Shown here: positions 25,751 through 34,717 of the stretch, in pieces
Numbering within the stretch: position 1 is the first letter of the stretch
How the letters are laid out: each line of letters begins with the position of its first letter
Virus record (IMG/VR): IMGVR_UViG_3300021233_000290
Coordinates: 17,017-81,016 of that record
Strand: one strand, 5' to 3'
From: a virus
Length of the DNA stretch: 64,000 nt
The notes under the pieces: model-generated
Databases searched by the model: none
Told to the model about the DNA's origin: nothing
Seen by the model: only the letters and a program-made list of their open reading frames with translations
Translations under genes and position numbers: made by a program

Positions 25751-26620
25751 ATGGCTGGATGTTCTACAATACCTTTATCATGTTTGAAACCTGAAAACAT
25801 CTTTGCTGGTGTATATCGTCCTAATTGTGGGGGATTCGCAGATCCATCAAATTTTCAAGCAGAGAGAGCGATTTTTAATTCTCAGTTTGGTGAACTCATC
25901 AATAACTATGGTGTTACGATTGGTTACATGGTCAATACATTCAATCCTGAGAAGATGAATAGTATTTACGGTGAACACACTTTAATGTATTGGTTGGAGC
26001 CGAAAGAAATCAAAGCATATATGCAAATGGAGAATGGTTCACCCATTTATGCTTTGGCTGGCATGGATTCTCCTGATACTTTAACCCTGTATTTACATAT
26101 TGATGATTTCAAAACAAAATTCTCAACATTGAGTATATTTGACGGAGTTCTTCAAGATGAAAACGGGAATCCCATATTAAATGAAAGAGGGGAAGAAATC
26201 ATAATCGATCAAGAAAACGGACCTTTTGCATGTGAACCTAAATCGCAGGATAAAATTATCGTTTATCCATTCGGTTGTGATAGACCCAATGGTAGAGGTG
26301 CTAAGATATTTGAAGTGACAGAAGTATTAGATGAAGATCAATCAGAACTCAATCCAGCGATGGGTCATTATGTGTGGAGATTGAAAGCAGTTCGTAGTGA
26401 GCATAATTTTACCACGAATGAACCACGGGAAGCAGTTAATCAACAAATTGTTGATAATTCCTATTTCGGTAAGTTATCTTCGGCATTATTCCCTGAATTG
26501 TCGAGCGTATTAGATAATAATAAAATTTATACTGATAATTCTGACGATATTGTGAGAAATGATATATTCCCACCTTCCACAGGGGGTAGTAATGGCAGTG
26601 TTTACGGTAACTATTTTTAA
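25751..26620 (+). CDS. 14: Neck protein, T4 gp14-like
   Basis: 289 aa (T4 gp14 about 256) from the ATG at 25751, with GGAGG ten bases upstream. The architecture follows gp14: an N-terminal helix, IYGEHTLMYWLEPKEIKAYM, TLYLHIDDFKTKF, a strand with DKIIVYPFG, then AKIFEVTEVLDED and YVWRLKAVRSEH. In T4, gp13 and gp14 close the head-tail connector after packaging and recruit the tail. It is followed two bases later by the large terminase, matching T4 neck-terminase synteny. Confidence 0.65.
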   Translation: MAGCSTIPLSCLKPENIFAGVYRPNCGGFADPSNFQAERAIFNSQFGELINNYGVTIGYMVNTFNPEKMNSIYGEHTLMYWLEPKEIKAYMQMENGSPIYALAGMDSPDTLTLYLHIDDFKTKFSTLSIFDGVLQDENGNPILNERGEEIIIDQENGPFACEPKSQDKIIVYPFGCDRPNGRGAKIFEVTEVLDEDQSELNPAMGHYVWRLKAVRSEHNFTTNEPREAVNQQIVDNSYFGKLSSALFPELSSVLDNNKIYTDNSDDIVRNDIFPPSTGGSNGSVYGNYF

Positions 26621-26622
26621 TT

Positions 26623-28395
26623 ATGGCAGCTAAAAAGAGAAAACAGGAGTATATGGGTAATCCCAATCTCCCAACTGCTGATGCAGTCTTTGAATACACA
26701 CCAGAGATGGTGATGGAGATTGAAAAATCCAAAGAATCTCTATTATATTTTGCATCCAATTACTTTTACATCATCGATCCCGATGAAGGTAAGAAAGTTA
26801 TTCCTTTGTTTGATTATCAAGAGAGATTATTAAAAGCTTTTGATGAACACAGATTTAATATCGTTTTGTCCTCTAGACAGAGCGGTAAGACTACAATTGC
26901 AACTGCTTTAGCTTTACATGAGGCATGTTTCAAAGACCATAAAAACATCGTAATCGTTGCTAACAAAGAGGAGACTGCTAAGAACATCTTCAAGAGAGTT
27001 CGACTCGCTTATTTGGAATTACCGAATTGGTTAAAGCCAGGTATTAAAAAATGGGGTGATACTGGACTTGAATTGGCAAACGGTAGTAGTATCGAAATTT
27101 CAACCACTACTGGTAACGCTGCAAGGGGTAAAACTATTAACCTTCTCCTTCTCGATGAGTTAGCGTTCATTGAACCAGAAAGCATCGTTGAAGATTTCTG
27201 GCGATCCGTATACCCCACAATTTCTCGTGCTAAAACATCTAGGATTCTCATCACATCAACTCCAAATGGTGTTGGTAATCTATTCCACCGTTTGTATGTC
27301 GGTGCGACTAAAAAAGAAAACAGATTCCACTATGAGAGAATTGACTGGTGGGAAGTTCCAGGTCGTGACGAAGAGTGGAAACAAGAACAAATCAAAGACT
27401 TAGGCTCTTACGAAGCATTCAATCAGGAATACGGCAACGAATTCTTAGACAATAGTCAACAGTCGATTGATGAAGCATTATTTGATAGGTTGAAATCGCA
27501 ATGTTGTGAACCGAAACATGTTCTGAAAGATGGTCATTATAAAATTTGGGAAGAATATGATCAAGAAAAAATATATGCTATCGGTGGAGACGTGGCAGAA
27601 GGTGTCGGATTGGATGCGTCTGTTTTAGAAATCTTTGATATTACAAATCCAAAAGAAATCATTCAAGTTGGGGAATACGTGAACAATAAAATTGGACCAT
27701 CCGAATTTACAAACATGGTTGCTGAAATTTGTGGTCATTGGGGTAATCCTTTATTATTGATTGAAAGAAACAATCAAGGATCAGGTGTTTGTGATCGAAT
27801 GGCTAATGAGTTCATGTATCAAAATCTCGTTTCTTGGGGTGCTAAAGAAGCACACAAGAATAAACAGAATGGTATGATTTCCCATATCAATACGAAATAC
27901 AAAGCAGTCCTCAATATGCGTTATTTTGTCAATGAAGCGCAATCCGTGACTTTCCGTTCTCTGGATTGTCTGAAAGAATTCAAAACATTCATTCGATATC
28001 CTAATGGATCATGGAAAGCAAAAGCAGGGGAACATGACGATAGAGTTATGGCAACTGTCTGGATGCTCATGTCATTATACAATGATATCACGGAATTATA
28101 CTTTGATATTAAGGAAAAAGACGATTGCGACCATCCTCTGGTAATCGAACCTTTTGACATGGGTCTAATCAAATATAAATCAGCGACTTCTATTTATACT
28201 AACGAAGAAGTGGCAAAAATTGAACACTCTAATCTAGCCCCCATGCTTTTTGGTGGTGAAAGTTCTATGGCAGCTAGTGATATGGCTGAATTAGAAGCTC
28301 AGGGTTGGTTCATTCCTGAAGGTGCTATCTACTCTAATCCTGATAGGAACATTTCTTATGAACAATGGGATGCGATGAATAAATATTTCGGTTGA
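26623..28395 (+). CDS. 17: Terminase large subunit, T4 gp17-like
   Basis: 590 aa, near full length for the family (T4 gp17 about 610). ATPase: Walker A SSRQSGKT at residues 83-90, Walker B LLLLDE at 174-179 with the catalytic Glu, then coupling motif TSTPNG at 211-216. Nuclease domain: first catalytic Asp in AIGGDVAEG (about 323), acidic ERNNQG (about 385), and the final HDDRVMA with paired Asp. It cuts the concatemer and drives DNA into the prohead through the portal. No intron or inserted element interrupts it. Confidence 0.95.
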   Translation: MAAKKRKQEYMGNPNLPTADAVFEYTPEMVMEIEKSKESLLYFASNYFYIIDPDEGKKVIPLFDYQERLLKAFDEHRFNIVLSSRQSGKTTIATALALHEACFKDHKNIVIVANKEETAKNIFKRVRLAYLELPNWLKPGIKKWGDTGLELANGSSIEISTTTGNAARGKTINLLLLDELAFIEPESIVEDFWRSVYPTISRAKTSRILITSTPNGVGNLFHRLYVGATKKENRFHYERIDWWEVPGRDEEWKQEQIKDLGSYEAFNQEYGNEFLDNSQQSIDEALFDRLKSQCCEPKHVLKDGHYKIWEEYDQEKIYAIGGDVAEGVGLDASVLEIFDITNPKEIIQVGEYVNNKIGPSEFTNMVAEICGHWGNPLLLIERNNQGSGVCDRMANEFMYQNLVSWGAKEAHKNKQNGMISHINTKYKAVLNMRYFVNEAQSVTFRSLDCLKEFKTFIRYPNGSWKAKAGEHDDRVMATVWMLMSLYNDITELYFDIKEKDDCDHPLVIEPFDMGLIKYKSATSIYTNEEVAKIEHSNLAPMLFGGESSMAASDMAELEAQGWFIPEGAIYSNPDRNISYEQWDAMNKYFG

Positions 28396-28419
28396 CATTG
28401 GAGAATTTTGTGATATTTT
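28392..28419 (+). promoter_or_regulatory. Possible sigma70-like promoter
   Basis: TTGACA at 28392-28397, 16 bases, then TATTTT at 28414-28419, six bases before the ATG at 28426. It overlaps the end of the terminase gene. It lacks the AAAAACTAG motif and the late element. Confidence 0.4.
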
Positions 28420-28425
28420 ATTATC

Positions 28426-28635
28426 ATGAACGTTAGAGAAGAACATCTAGTGAAAGAAGAATATTATCAAAAATTTATTTCTGATATGCATCAGACGGCA
28501 TCTGCTTATGAAAAACAGGCTATGAAAATGTTCATAGACAGTGACTTACATAAAGGTCATTGTGCCATGGATAATGCTAGAGCTTTGAGAGCTGCTGCGA
28601 ATATTATGGATAATACTGCATGTGACGGTAGCTGA
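28426..28635 (+). CDS. Hypothetical helical protein, 69 aa
   Basis: Not recognised. All-helical (EYYQKFISDMHQTASAYEKQ) with a His/Cys-containing second helix (HKGHCAMDNARALRAAANIM). It sits between terminase and macrodomain genes with its own candidate promoter, and the two small genes appear to be an accessory insertion within the late head-tail cluster. Confidence 0.6.
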   Translation: MNVREEHLVKEEYYQKFISDMHQTASAYEKQAMKMFIDSDLHKGHCAMDNARALRAAANIMDNTACDGS

Positions 28636-28636
28636 T

Positions 28637-29017
28637 ATGCGATATACTTCAGATAACATTATAGAATTGAAAGAAAATGAGATTTTCTGTTTTGGCTCGA
28701 ATTTGGCGGGGCGACATGGACTTGGAGCCGCTTTAATAGCCCGTAAGAAATTCGGTGCTGTCTATGGGGTTGGAGAAGGTTTGACAGGAAGATGTTATGC
28801 CATTCCCACGAAAGGACACAATCTGTCCCGAATGTCCTTGGCGGAAATCAAAAAACATGTGGACACTTTTCTGGAATTCGCCAAGGATAATCCAGATAAG
28901 AAATTTCTTGTCACTCAGATTGGTTGTGGTTTGGCTGGACACAGACCAAAAGACATTGCGCCGATGTTTAGGGAAAGAACAGAGAATGTGATTATTCCAA
29001 AAGAGTTTGATATGTAG
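28637..29017 (+). CDS. Macrodomain-like protein (A1S_2505-type)
   Basis: 126 aa from the ATG at 28637; an in-frame GTG at 28622 would overlap the gene before. IFCFGSNLAGRHGLGAALIA is the glycine-rich ADP-ribose-binding loop of phage macrodomain-like proteins, followed by GEGLTGRCYAIPTKG and FLVTQIGCGLAGHRP, the second loop. The family is expected to bind or hydrolyse ADP-ribose or related nucleotide adducts; in a phage that could counter host ADP-ribosylation or NAD-based defences. Activity not shown by the sequence alone. Confidence 0.75.
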   Translation: MRYTSDNIIELKENEIFCFGSNLAGRHGLGAALIARKKFGAVYGVGEGLTGRCYAIPTKGHNLSRMSLAEIKKHVDTFLEFAKDNPDKKFLVTQIGCGLAGHRPKDIAPMFRERTENVIIPKEFDM

Positions 29018-29028
29018 GTGTTCTTCAT

Positions 29029-29036
29029 TAAATATT
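29029..29036 (+). promoter_or_regulatory. Late promoter
   Basis: TAAATATT; T at 29029 is 12 bases before the ATG at 29041. Confidence 0.7.
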
Positions 29037-29040
29037 TTTA

Positions 29041-29649
29041 ATGAGTAATACAGAAATCAGGCAGTCATATTTGAATAAAGCTAGAAAAGATAAATTTTTG
29101 CTAGTTTTTGATATTCCTCCTATTTTGAAAGGTATCCAATCGAATTATACGAGAAAAGATGATACTATAATTCCTGATAGTGTCCAATTCAGCGTTTTTG
29201 GGACTATGGTTCCAGGTGTTACCGTTAAAGGTGTACCAGTTCGATACACGGGGGACACTTTATATATTTCATCACATAATAAAGACCCATATCCACCAGT
29301 AAACGTTAAATTCGTTGTAGATAGTGGATATAATAACTATTGGGTGATTTATCAATGGTTGAATTTATTACATGATCAGAAAACTGGTCAATACAATGCT
29401 TCCAGATTAAAATCTGAATGTAATTTCACTGATTACCAGACAGATATCTCATTGTATGGATTAGATGAATATAATAATAAAGTTATCGAATTTAGATACA
29501 CAAAATGTTTCCCAACCAGTCTAGATGAATTGTCATTTGATGCTAAATCTACGGGAGAAATGGAATTGGAGTCAGGATTCACTTTCCTATTTTCCCAAAT
29601 GCATATTAGTTTACTTGGTTGTGATAGAACTGAAAACACATTAATTTGA
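29041..29649 (+). CDS. Tail-tube-fold protein, gp19-like paralogue A
   Basis: 202 aa. N-terminal DKFLLVFDIPPILKG, central strands with VSVFG-like FSVFGTMVPGVTVKGVPVRY, and the C-terminal FPTSLDELSFDAKST then SGFTFLFSQMHI. The FPT-x-LxEL-xxD pattern followed by a final strand pair matches the end of gp19-type tube proteins. Immediately upstream of the sheath gene, its role may be a tail-terminator or tube-initiating variant rather than the main tube subunit. Confidence 0.6.
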   Translation: MSNTEIRQSYLNKARKDKFLLVFDIPPILKGIQSNYTRKDDTIIPDSVQFSVFGTMVPGVTVKGVPVRYTGDTLYISSHNKDPYPPVNVKFVVDSGYNNYWVIYQWLNLLHDQKTGQYNASRLKSECNFTDYQTDISLYGLDEYNNKVIEFRYTKCFPTSLDELSFDAKSTGEMELESGFTFLFSQMHISLLGCDRTENTLI

Positions 29650-29663
29650 TAGTTGGTAAATTT

Positions 29664-29681
29664 TTAACAGTAAATTGTTAA
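29664..29681. repeat. Inverted repeat overlapping the sheath promoter
   Basis: TTAACA-6-TGTTAA; the right arm overlaps the late element of the sheath gene. It could be an operator or a weak hairpin. Confidence 0.35.
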
Positions 29682-29686
29682 ATAAT
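29679..29686 (+). promoter_or_regulatory. Late promoter
   Basis: TAAATAAT; T at 29679 is 11 bases before the ATG at 29690. Confidence 0.8.
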
Positions 29687-29689
29687 TGT

Positions 29690-32020
29690 ATGCAAAGAAC
29701 TATCAATAGCCCAGGCGTACAAATTTTCGAGAGAGATCGTAGTATCGTAGCTCAACCAAATGCTGGTACCAATATTTTTGTTGCGGGTTTTACCCCTCAA
29801 GGTCCGACTGACGAAGTCATTAAAATCACCACAAGAGACGAACTCGACAGTATCTATGGAACACCTACTAACAGTGCTGAAAGATATTTTTACTATTCTG
29901 TCAGAGAACTCTTAAATTCACCTGCAAGTATTTACACTTTCCGTCTTCCTTATGGTGCTGGTAAAGGTGAAGGTTTTAATGACTCTTATACTGCTCTCGT
30001 TTATCCAGTTGTTGCTGCTGAACCAACAGCGGTAACTACTACGAGAAATTTGGATTTATCGGCTGCTACCTATTTCTTAGGTGAGCCATATCAAGTTTCC
30101 TTGACCCCATCGGAATATACCAGCGTAGTGGAAGGTTCACTATTTGATTGGACATCTACAGCAACCCCTCTTTCCACTTTTGAAACTGGTGTTAAAAGTG
30201 CAGTTTTGAGTGCTTTGGGTGGTGCTGGTTTGATTATTTTGGATAAAGCACAAACATCCATCAATAGCCAATTCGAAGGTTATTACATCGGTATTGCTGA
30301 TAACGTCAACAATGACCCATCTTCTAACTTCGATGCTATCACTAAAGCATTTACTACTAGCTTGACTGGTAATGTAATTGGTACGACTACATTGGATTAC
30401 ACTCAGATCCCTGATACAACTTTACAATTTAACTTGTCTGCTACCGTTAACGGTGCATCTAACAGTATTTCTCAAATCATGGAGAATCTCACGGACTATG
30501 ATATTTCTGGTAGAGAAGATGATGATTTGCTACATATCGGTGTTTTCAAACTTCGTAAGAGCGTTTATGCAAACGAATCCTTCAAATTGGACTTTGTTCT
30601 GGATGAAGGTATTGTTGGATCTATTGATTCTTTTAGAAAACAATTGAATCCTTTCGGTGGACCTTCTGTACCATTCTTCTTGGAAGCACAAGATACAAAT
30701 TCTAAAAATATCGAAGTTTTGGTCAATCCATTCATCTCCAATAAATTTAGACAAAGTTCTCTCAATTCTAATGGTATTCCTTTGAAAAAAATCAGAGTTG
30801 TTACGAACAATTTGCTCACAACATCGTTTTCGAATATTTCCGCAGCGGTTGGAACGACTGTTAACATTCTTTCGACGTTGAATACTTCCGTTAAAACCGC
30901 TGATGCGTTGTTCCCACTTGGTTCATACAATCCAGTTCTCATTACTCAAAAAATTATCGGCAGTTTGCCTGATAAACTTGATAGAGCATTGGAGTCTGTT
31001 AAGAATGATGAGGTTTACGATATTGATATCGTCGCTGAAGCTGGATTGGGTTCGGTTTACGCCATTTCACAAGCATCTGGTAATAGTTATTACGATGATA
31101 CGGTTTACACAAAAACCTTGAAAGATAAAGTTGATTTACTTAGAACTTCTAGTGAGCTTACTGGTGCTGGTACAACTATTCGCAATGATTACAGAGCTAT
31201 CTTTTCCAAATTTAATAATTTCTGCGATCCATCAAATGGTGGAAGAGGGGATTGTATGTTCATCGCTGACCCAATTCGCCACATCGTTGTCACTGGTAAA
31301 AACAATAAAATCATGGATGATAAAACAAGAATCTTCCAAAAAGATATTTATTGGGCTATGAGACATCAATTTGAATTGGAAAACACTTCTTACGGTGCTG
31401 GTTACGGTAACTGGGTGCAAGTGTATGATGAATTCTCAGGTGAAAAATCTTGGGTTCCTTTCTCAAGTTATCAAGCTGCTATTTTTGCTAGAAGCGATTT
31501 CAGCGATTTCCCATGGTCTGCTGCTGCTGGATATAACAGAGGACTGGTCACAAACGCTTTGGACATCGCTATCAATCCTAATCAGAAACAACGCGATGAA
31601 CTTTACAAGATCAATATCAACCCTGTAATCTTCTCACCTTCCCAAGGTATCGTTGTATTTGGTCAAAAGACTCTTAGCCGTAAGCCTAGTGCTTTTGATA
31701 GAATCAATGTTCGTAGATTGTTCTTAGCATTGGAAAGACCTACGAAGAAATCCACACAATTCTTCGTGTTTGAACCCAACAACGAGTTCACTAGAACTAG
31801 ATTGGTTAATAACTTGCGTCCTATTTTCGAAACTGCGAAACAGAATTCAGGATGTGCTGATTACTTGATTGTTTGTGACGAAAGAAACAATACGGATCAA
31901 GTCGTTGATAACAACGAATTGAAAGTTGACATCTTAATCAAACCAACGAGAACTGCTGAATTCATCCTGTGTTCATTCACGGCAACGAGAACAGATGCAG
32001 TATTTGCTGAATTAATCTAA
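29690..32020 (+). CDS. 18: Tail sheath protein, T4 gp18-like
   Basis: 776 aa (T4 gp18 is 659). The N-terminus INSPGVQIFERDRSIVAQPN then FVAGFTPQGPTDEVIKITT is the classic sheath start with the PGVxxxE handshake strand. The conserved C-terminal core has QRDELYKININPVIFSPSQG, IVVFGQKTLSRKPSAFDRIN, VRRLFLALERPTKKSTQFFV, and FEPNNEFTRTRLVNNLRPIF. Contracts around the tube during injection. The extra length lies in the middle (about residues 110-330), the surface-exposed domains of gp18. The start is set by the late element; an in-frame TTG at 29675 is rejected. Confidence 0.95.
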   Translation: MQRTINSPGVQIFERDRSIVAQPNAGTNIFVAGFTPQGPTDEVIKITTRDELDSIYGTPTNSAERYFYYSVRELLNSPASIYTFRLPYGAGKGEGFNDSYTALVYPVVAAEPTAVTTTRNLDLSAATYFLGEPYQVSLTPSEYTSVVEGSLFDWTSTATPLSTFETGVKSAVLSALGGAGLIILDKAQTSINSQFEGYYIGIADNVNNDPSSNFDAITKAFTTSLTGNVIGTTTLDYTQIPDTTLQFNLSATVNGASNSISQIMENLTDYDISGREDDDLLHIGVFKLRKSVYANESFKLDFVLDEGIVGSIDSFRKQLNPFGGPSVPFFLEAQDTNSKNIEVLVNPFISNKFRQSSLNSNGIPLKKIRVVTNNLLTTSFSNISAAVGTTVNILSTLNTSVKTADALFPLGSYNPVLITQKIIGSLPDKLDRALESVKNDEVYDIDIVAEAGLGSVYAISQASGNSYYDDTVYTKTLKDKVDLLRTSSELTGAGTTIRNDYRAIFSKFNNFCDPSNGGRGDCMFIADPIRHIVVTGKNNKIMDDKTRIFQKDIYWAMRHQFELENTSYGAGYGNWVQVYDEFSGEKSWVPFSSYQAAIFARSDFSDFPWSAAAGYNRGLVTNALDIAINPNQKQRDELYKININPVIFSPSQGIVVFGQKTLSRKPSAFDRINVRRLFLALERPTKKSTQFFVFEPNNEFTRTRLVNNLRPIFETAKQNSGCADYLIVCDERNNTDQVVDNNELKVDILIKPTRTAEFILCSFTATRTDAVFAELI

Positions 32021-32035
32021 TTTAAACCAATAGAA

Positions 32036-32043
32036 TAAATAAT
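32036..32043 (+). promoter_or_regulatory. Late promoter
   Basis: TAAATAAT; T at 32036 is 11 bases before the ATG at 32047. Confidence 0.8.
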
Positions 32044-32046
32044 AAT

Positions 32047-32640
32047 ATGCCTACAAATATTGAAAACTTCATGAATACAGCGGCACAGAAGCAGTTCTCT
32101 AGGGACTTTCTGTTTCGTGTTAAACAAATCGACATCACAGGATTGCAATTGGACGGTGAAAATGAGTTGATTTACGCTAGATCTGCCACATTTCCTGGTA
32201 GAGATATTGAAAATAAACAAGTTAATTACGCTGGTCAAACGTTCAACCTGCCTGGTAAATCATCTTATCCAGGTTCTGATTCTTGGTCTATCGAATTTTT
32301 CGTTGACCAAGATATGGAAATTAGAACTCAGCTAGAGAGAGCTTCTAGAATTCTGTTTAATAATGAAGGTCCTGCTGGTGGTAATATTTGTATGCCAGGT
32401 CAAGACTCCACTATTACATTGGAAGTATTTAGAATTCCATGTGGTGGTGGTATTATTAATCCCATGCAAGTCGGCACGGTGATTCAATTGGTCGGTGCTT
32501 CTTTAAGAAACATCGGTGAAATTAGTTATGAGATTGCTGATGGAACTGGTGAAGTGAAAACCTTCTCAGCTACATTCGCATATCATTTTTATAGAGATTT
32601 TAGCAATCCTAACTTTTTGGGTTTCTTTAATACTTTGTAA
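32047..32640 (+). CDS. 19: Tail tube protein, gp19-like
   Basis: 197 aa (T4 gp19 is 163). FRVKQIDITGLQLDGENELIY, ATFPGRDIENKQVNYAGQTF, and SWSIEFFVDQDMEIRTQLER are the tube-fold strands, long loop and helix of the gp19 family. The end, VGASLRNIGEISYEIAD then FSATFAYHFYRDF, is the closing strand pair. Directly downstream of the sheath gene, as in T4, and with its own strong late promoter, so this is the best candidate for the main tube subunit. Confidence 0.85.
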   Translation: MPTNIENFMNTAAQKQFSRDFLFRVKQIDITGLQLDGENELIYARSATFPGRDIENKQVNYAGQTFNLPGKSSYPGSDSWSIEFFVDQDMEIRTQLERASRILFNNEGPAGGNICMPGQDSTITLEVFRIPCGGGIINPMQVGTVIQLVGASLRNIGEISYEIADGTGEVKTFSATFAYHFYRDFSNPNFLGFFNTL

Positions 32641-32643
32641 TAG

Positions 32644-32651
32644 TAAATATT
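32644..32651 (+). promoter_or_regulatory. Late promoter
   Basis: TAAATATT; T at 32644 is 12 bases before the ATG at 32656. Confidence 0.7.
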
Positions 32652-32655
32652 ACAT

Positions 32656-33258
32656 ATGTCTAGTCCACAACCGAATGACTTCTTAGAAGCTTTTTCAGGG
32701 GAGAGTCAGTATTGTCTGTCTCTCCCTATCTTATGGACAGTCACGATTGATGGTGTGGAGAATAATGCTATCAATGAAATGTTAGAATTGTCTGGTGAAA
32801 AATGGAGAGCTACCATTACACCCAATTCAATGACTAAAAATGGTAATATTTTACCAGCACAATCAGTTAGTATCCCGAATGAGTCTTCAAATTTCGTCGC
32901 TGGTGAAATAGGACAGTCTTCTGGAAATTTTTTACCAGGATATGCGTTGAACAATAGACAAGATTTCTTATCACGTAGCTTCTCTATTAATTTTTTAGAA
33001 ACGAAAGAAGACTTGGAACATGATTACATTAGACCATGGATCATTGCTCTAAGCGTGAAAGGATTGATTGAGTGGGGTAAAAAATTAAAAGCTGACATAA
33101 TTGTCAAGCAATATACCAACGGTGGTGAATTACGTAAAGGATATATTTTTAGAAAAGCTTTCCCGACCGCCGTTGAAGGTTTTCAATTAGACTATAATAA
33201 CACAGACTTCACCATCAAGAGCGTTACTTTTGCTTGCCAAAATTACGAACAATTATGA
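32656..33258 (+). CDS. Tail-tube-fold protein, gp19-like paralogue B
   Basis: 200 aa. The C-terminal IFRKAFPTAVEGFQLDYNNT then FTIKSVTFACQNYEQL mirrors the FPTxVxxxQLDxxxN...TxxVTxA end of gp19. The middle has FLSRSFSINFLETKEDLEHD then YIRPWIIALSVKGLI, corresponding to the strand-and-helix that contacts neighbouring subunits. The N-terminal 70 residues are divergent. Ends in an ATGA overlap with the next gene. Perhaps a minor tube, cap or connector form. Confidence 0.7.
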   Translation: MSSPQPNDFLEAFSGESQYCLSLPILWTVTIDGVENNAINEMLELSGEKWRATITPNSMTKNGNILPAQSVSIPNESSNFVAGEIGQSSGNFLPGYALNNRQDFLSRSFSINFLETKEDLEHDYIRPWIIALSVKGLIEWGKKLKADIIVKQYTNGGELRKGYIFRKAFPTAVEGFQLDYNNTDFTIKSVTFACQNYEQL

Positions 33259-33956
33259 TAACATTTCAAGATTTGAAGAGTTGTAATGAAAATGGTGAAG
33301 ATTTTTTATTACAATATTTTAATAGTTTCGAAGGTGAAAACATTTATCACAAATTTGTCAATCTGATAGGAGATTGGGAGAGAAACGTATCATACACTAT
33401 AAACCTTAAAAACGAAGATAAAAATATAAAATTATCTTTGCAATATGTATTGAATGAATTGGAAAAATATTCAGATGATATGGTTTTTTATGAAAAAGAT
33501 GGCGTGGAAGTTAGTATTAACACCCCACCTATTTTCAAAAAAGATTGTAACATATTATCAATATCCGATTTTATTTATGATCTAAAATATTTGGGGAGAA
33601 CAATAAAATTTTCAGAATTGAATGATTATGAGAAAAATATAATTCTTCAGAACCTACCTGCGAAATTATACAATGAATTAGCACTTTTTGTTACCAACAT
33701 AAAAACAAAAACAGTAATAATCAATAATCAATCTCTATCTAATTTAGAATTTAATTTTCTATCTCAACAACCCTATGAGATGCTGAAAGGATTATTTTTA
33801 TCTTTTGATAAGGATTACTTCAGAGACATCATATATATTTTATCTAAAAAAATAGATGGTAATATATTGATGAAATCTAGTCTTATGGATATTGAATATT
33901 ACATAGAAAAAATGAAAAATGATAATAATTCGAATATTGATGCGAATTTGTATTGA
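33255..33956 (+). CDS. Probable baseplate hub-assembly protein (gp26/gp51-like)
   Basis: 233 aa from the ATG at 33255, overlapping the previous stop (ATGA). Helical and acidic. FSELNDYEKNIILQNLPAKL then YNELALFVTNIKTKTVII resembles the 'NLPAxxxxxLxxFV' segment shared with the next gene. Together they occupy the place of tail-assembly or hub-assembly proteins (gp26, gp51) found between tube and hub genes in T4-like phages. Assignment is by weak pattern and context. Confidence 0.5.
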   Translation: MITFQDLKSCNENGEDFLLQYFNSFEGENIYHKFVNLIGDWERNVSYTINLKNEDKNIKLSLQYVLNELEKYSDDMVFYEKDGVEVSINTPPIFKKDCNILSISDFIYDLKYLGRTIKFSELNDYEKNIILQNLPAKLYNELALFVTNIKTKTVIINNQSLSNLEFNFLSQQPYEMLKGLFLSFDKDYFRDIIYILSKKIDGNILMKSSLMDIEYYIEKMKNDNNSNIDANLY

Positions 33957-33971
33957 CAATATGGTTTAACA

Positions 33972-33985
33972 GGTAAATACCTGCA
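33972..33985 (+). repeat. Palindrome around a late promoter
   Basis: CAGGTAAATACCTG-type palindrome (6-bp arms CAGGTA/TACCTG, two-base centre), running from 33970 to 33983, embeds the late element. Confidence 0.5.
33974..33981 (+). promoter_or_regulatory. Late promoter
   Basis: TAAATACC; T at 33974 is 11 bases before the ATG at 33985. A TTGACA at 33954-33959 is also present upstream. Confidence 0.7.
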
Positions 33986-34716
33986 TGGAAAACGATATTA
34001 AGAAGTTTTTAGAATCTATTCAGGAATTAAAAGAAGAAAAGTTTGATGTTAATCAAATTACTACTGGTAATAAAGTTAAATGTAAAAAAATTTCATTCAA
34101 GCAACAGAAAAACATCATTTCCACCATCACCGATGGTGCATCAGGTGTAATGAAGTTTCAAAAAATTCTGAATGACATCATTATGGAAAACACAGAGACC
34201 AATGATTGGTTGGTTGTTGATAAAATTCCAGTCATTGTTAAAATGAGAATTGAGAGCTTGGGTAATCTTTTGAAGAACAAAGATACTGAAATTGATCTCA
34301 ATCAACTTAAATTACTTGAGAAATTTAATACACCTACAACCACCAAAATTAAAGGTAGCGTGGATGTAAATTTGAGAATTCCCACATTATCAGAAGAGAA
34401 TAAAGTTCTCAATTACGCTGTTGATTTTCTTAAAAATAGTAAAGAATCGGACATTGGTAAAGATATTACAAATATCTTTACTTTTGAAATTGTTAAATAC
34501 ATCGAATCGGTTGTTTTTAATGGGCAAGTTCTAAATTTTAGTGATATGCCTATCAAGGATAGAATTTTGGTTGTTGAAAATCTACCAATCAGCGTGAACA
34601 AATCTATCGTTGAATACATTGAAACGATTAAGAACGAAGAAAACGAACAATTAAAATTGGTGGTAGATGGGGAAACTAAAGTAATCGAAATCGATGTAAC
34701 ATTTTTTGATAATTAA
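33985..34716 (+). CDS. Baseplate hub-assembly protein, gp26-like
   Basis: 243 aa. NKVKCKKISFKQQKNIISTI at the N-terminus, VDVNLRIPTLSEENKVLNYA in the middle, FTFEIVKYIESVVFNGQVLN then MPIKDRILVVENLPISVNKS and IVEYIETIKNEEN at the end. This order matches the T4 baseplate hub family of gp26 and its cyanophage homologues: a beta region, then helices with an xxRxxxVExLP motif. The role would be in assembling the hub. Preceded by its own late promoter in a palindrome. Confidence 0.65.
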   Translation: MENDIKKFLESIQELKEEKFDVNQITTGNKVKCKKISFKQQKNIISTITDGASGVMKFQKILNDIIMENTETNDWLVVDKIPVIVKMRIESLGNLLKNKDTEIDLNQLKLLEKFNTPTTTKIKGSVDVNLRIPTLSEENKVLNYAVDFLKNSKESDIGKDITNIFTFEIVKYIESVVFNGQVLNFSDMPIKDRILVVENLPISVNKSIVEYIETIKNEENEQLKLVVDGETKVIEIDVTFFDN

Positions 34717-34717
34717 T

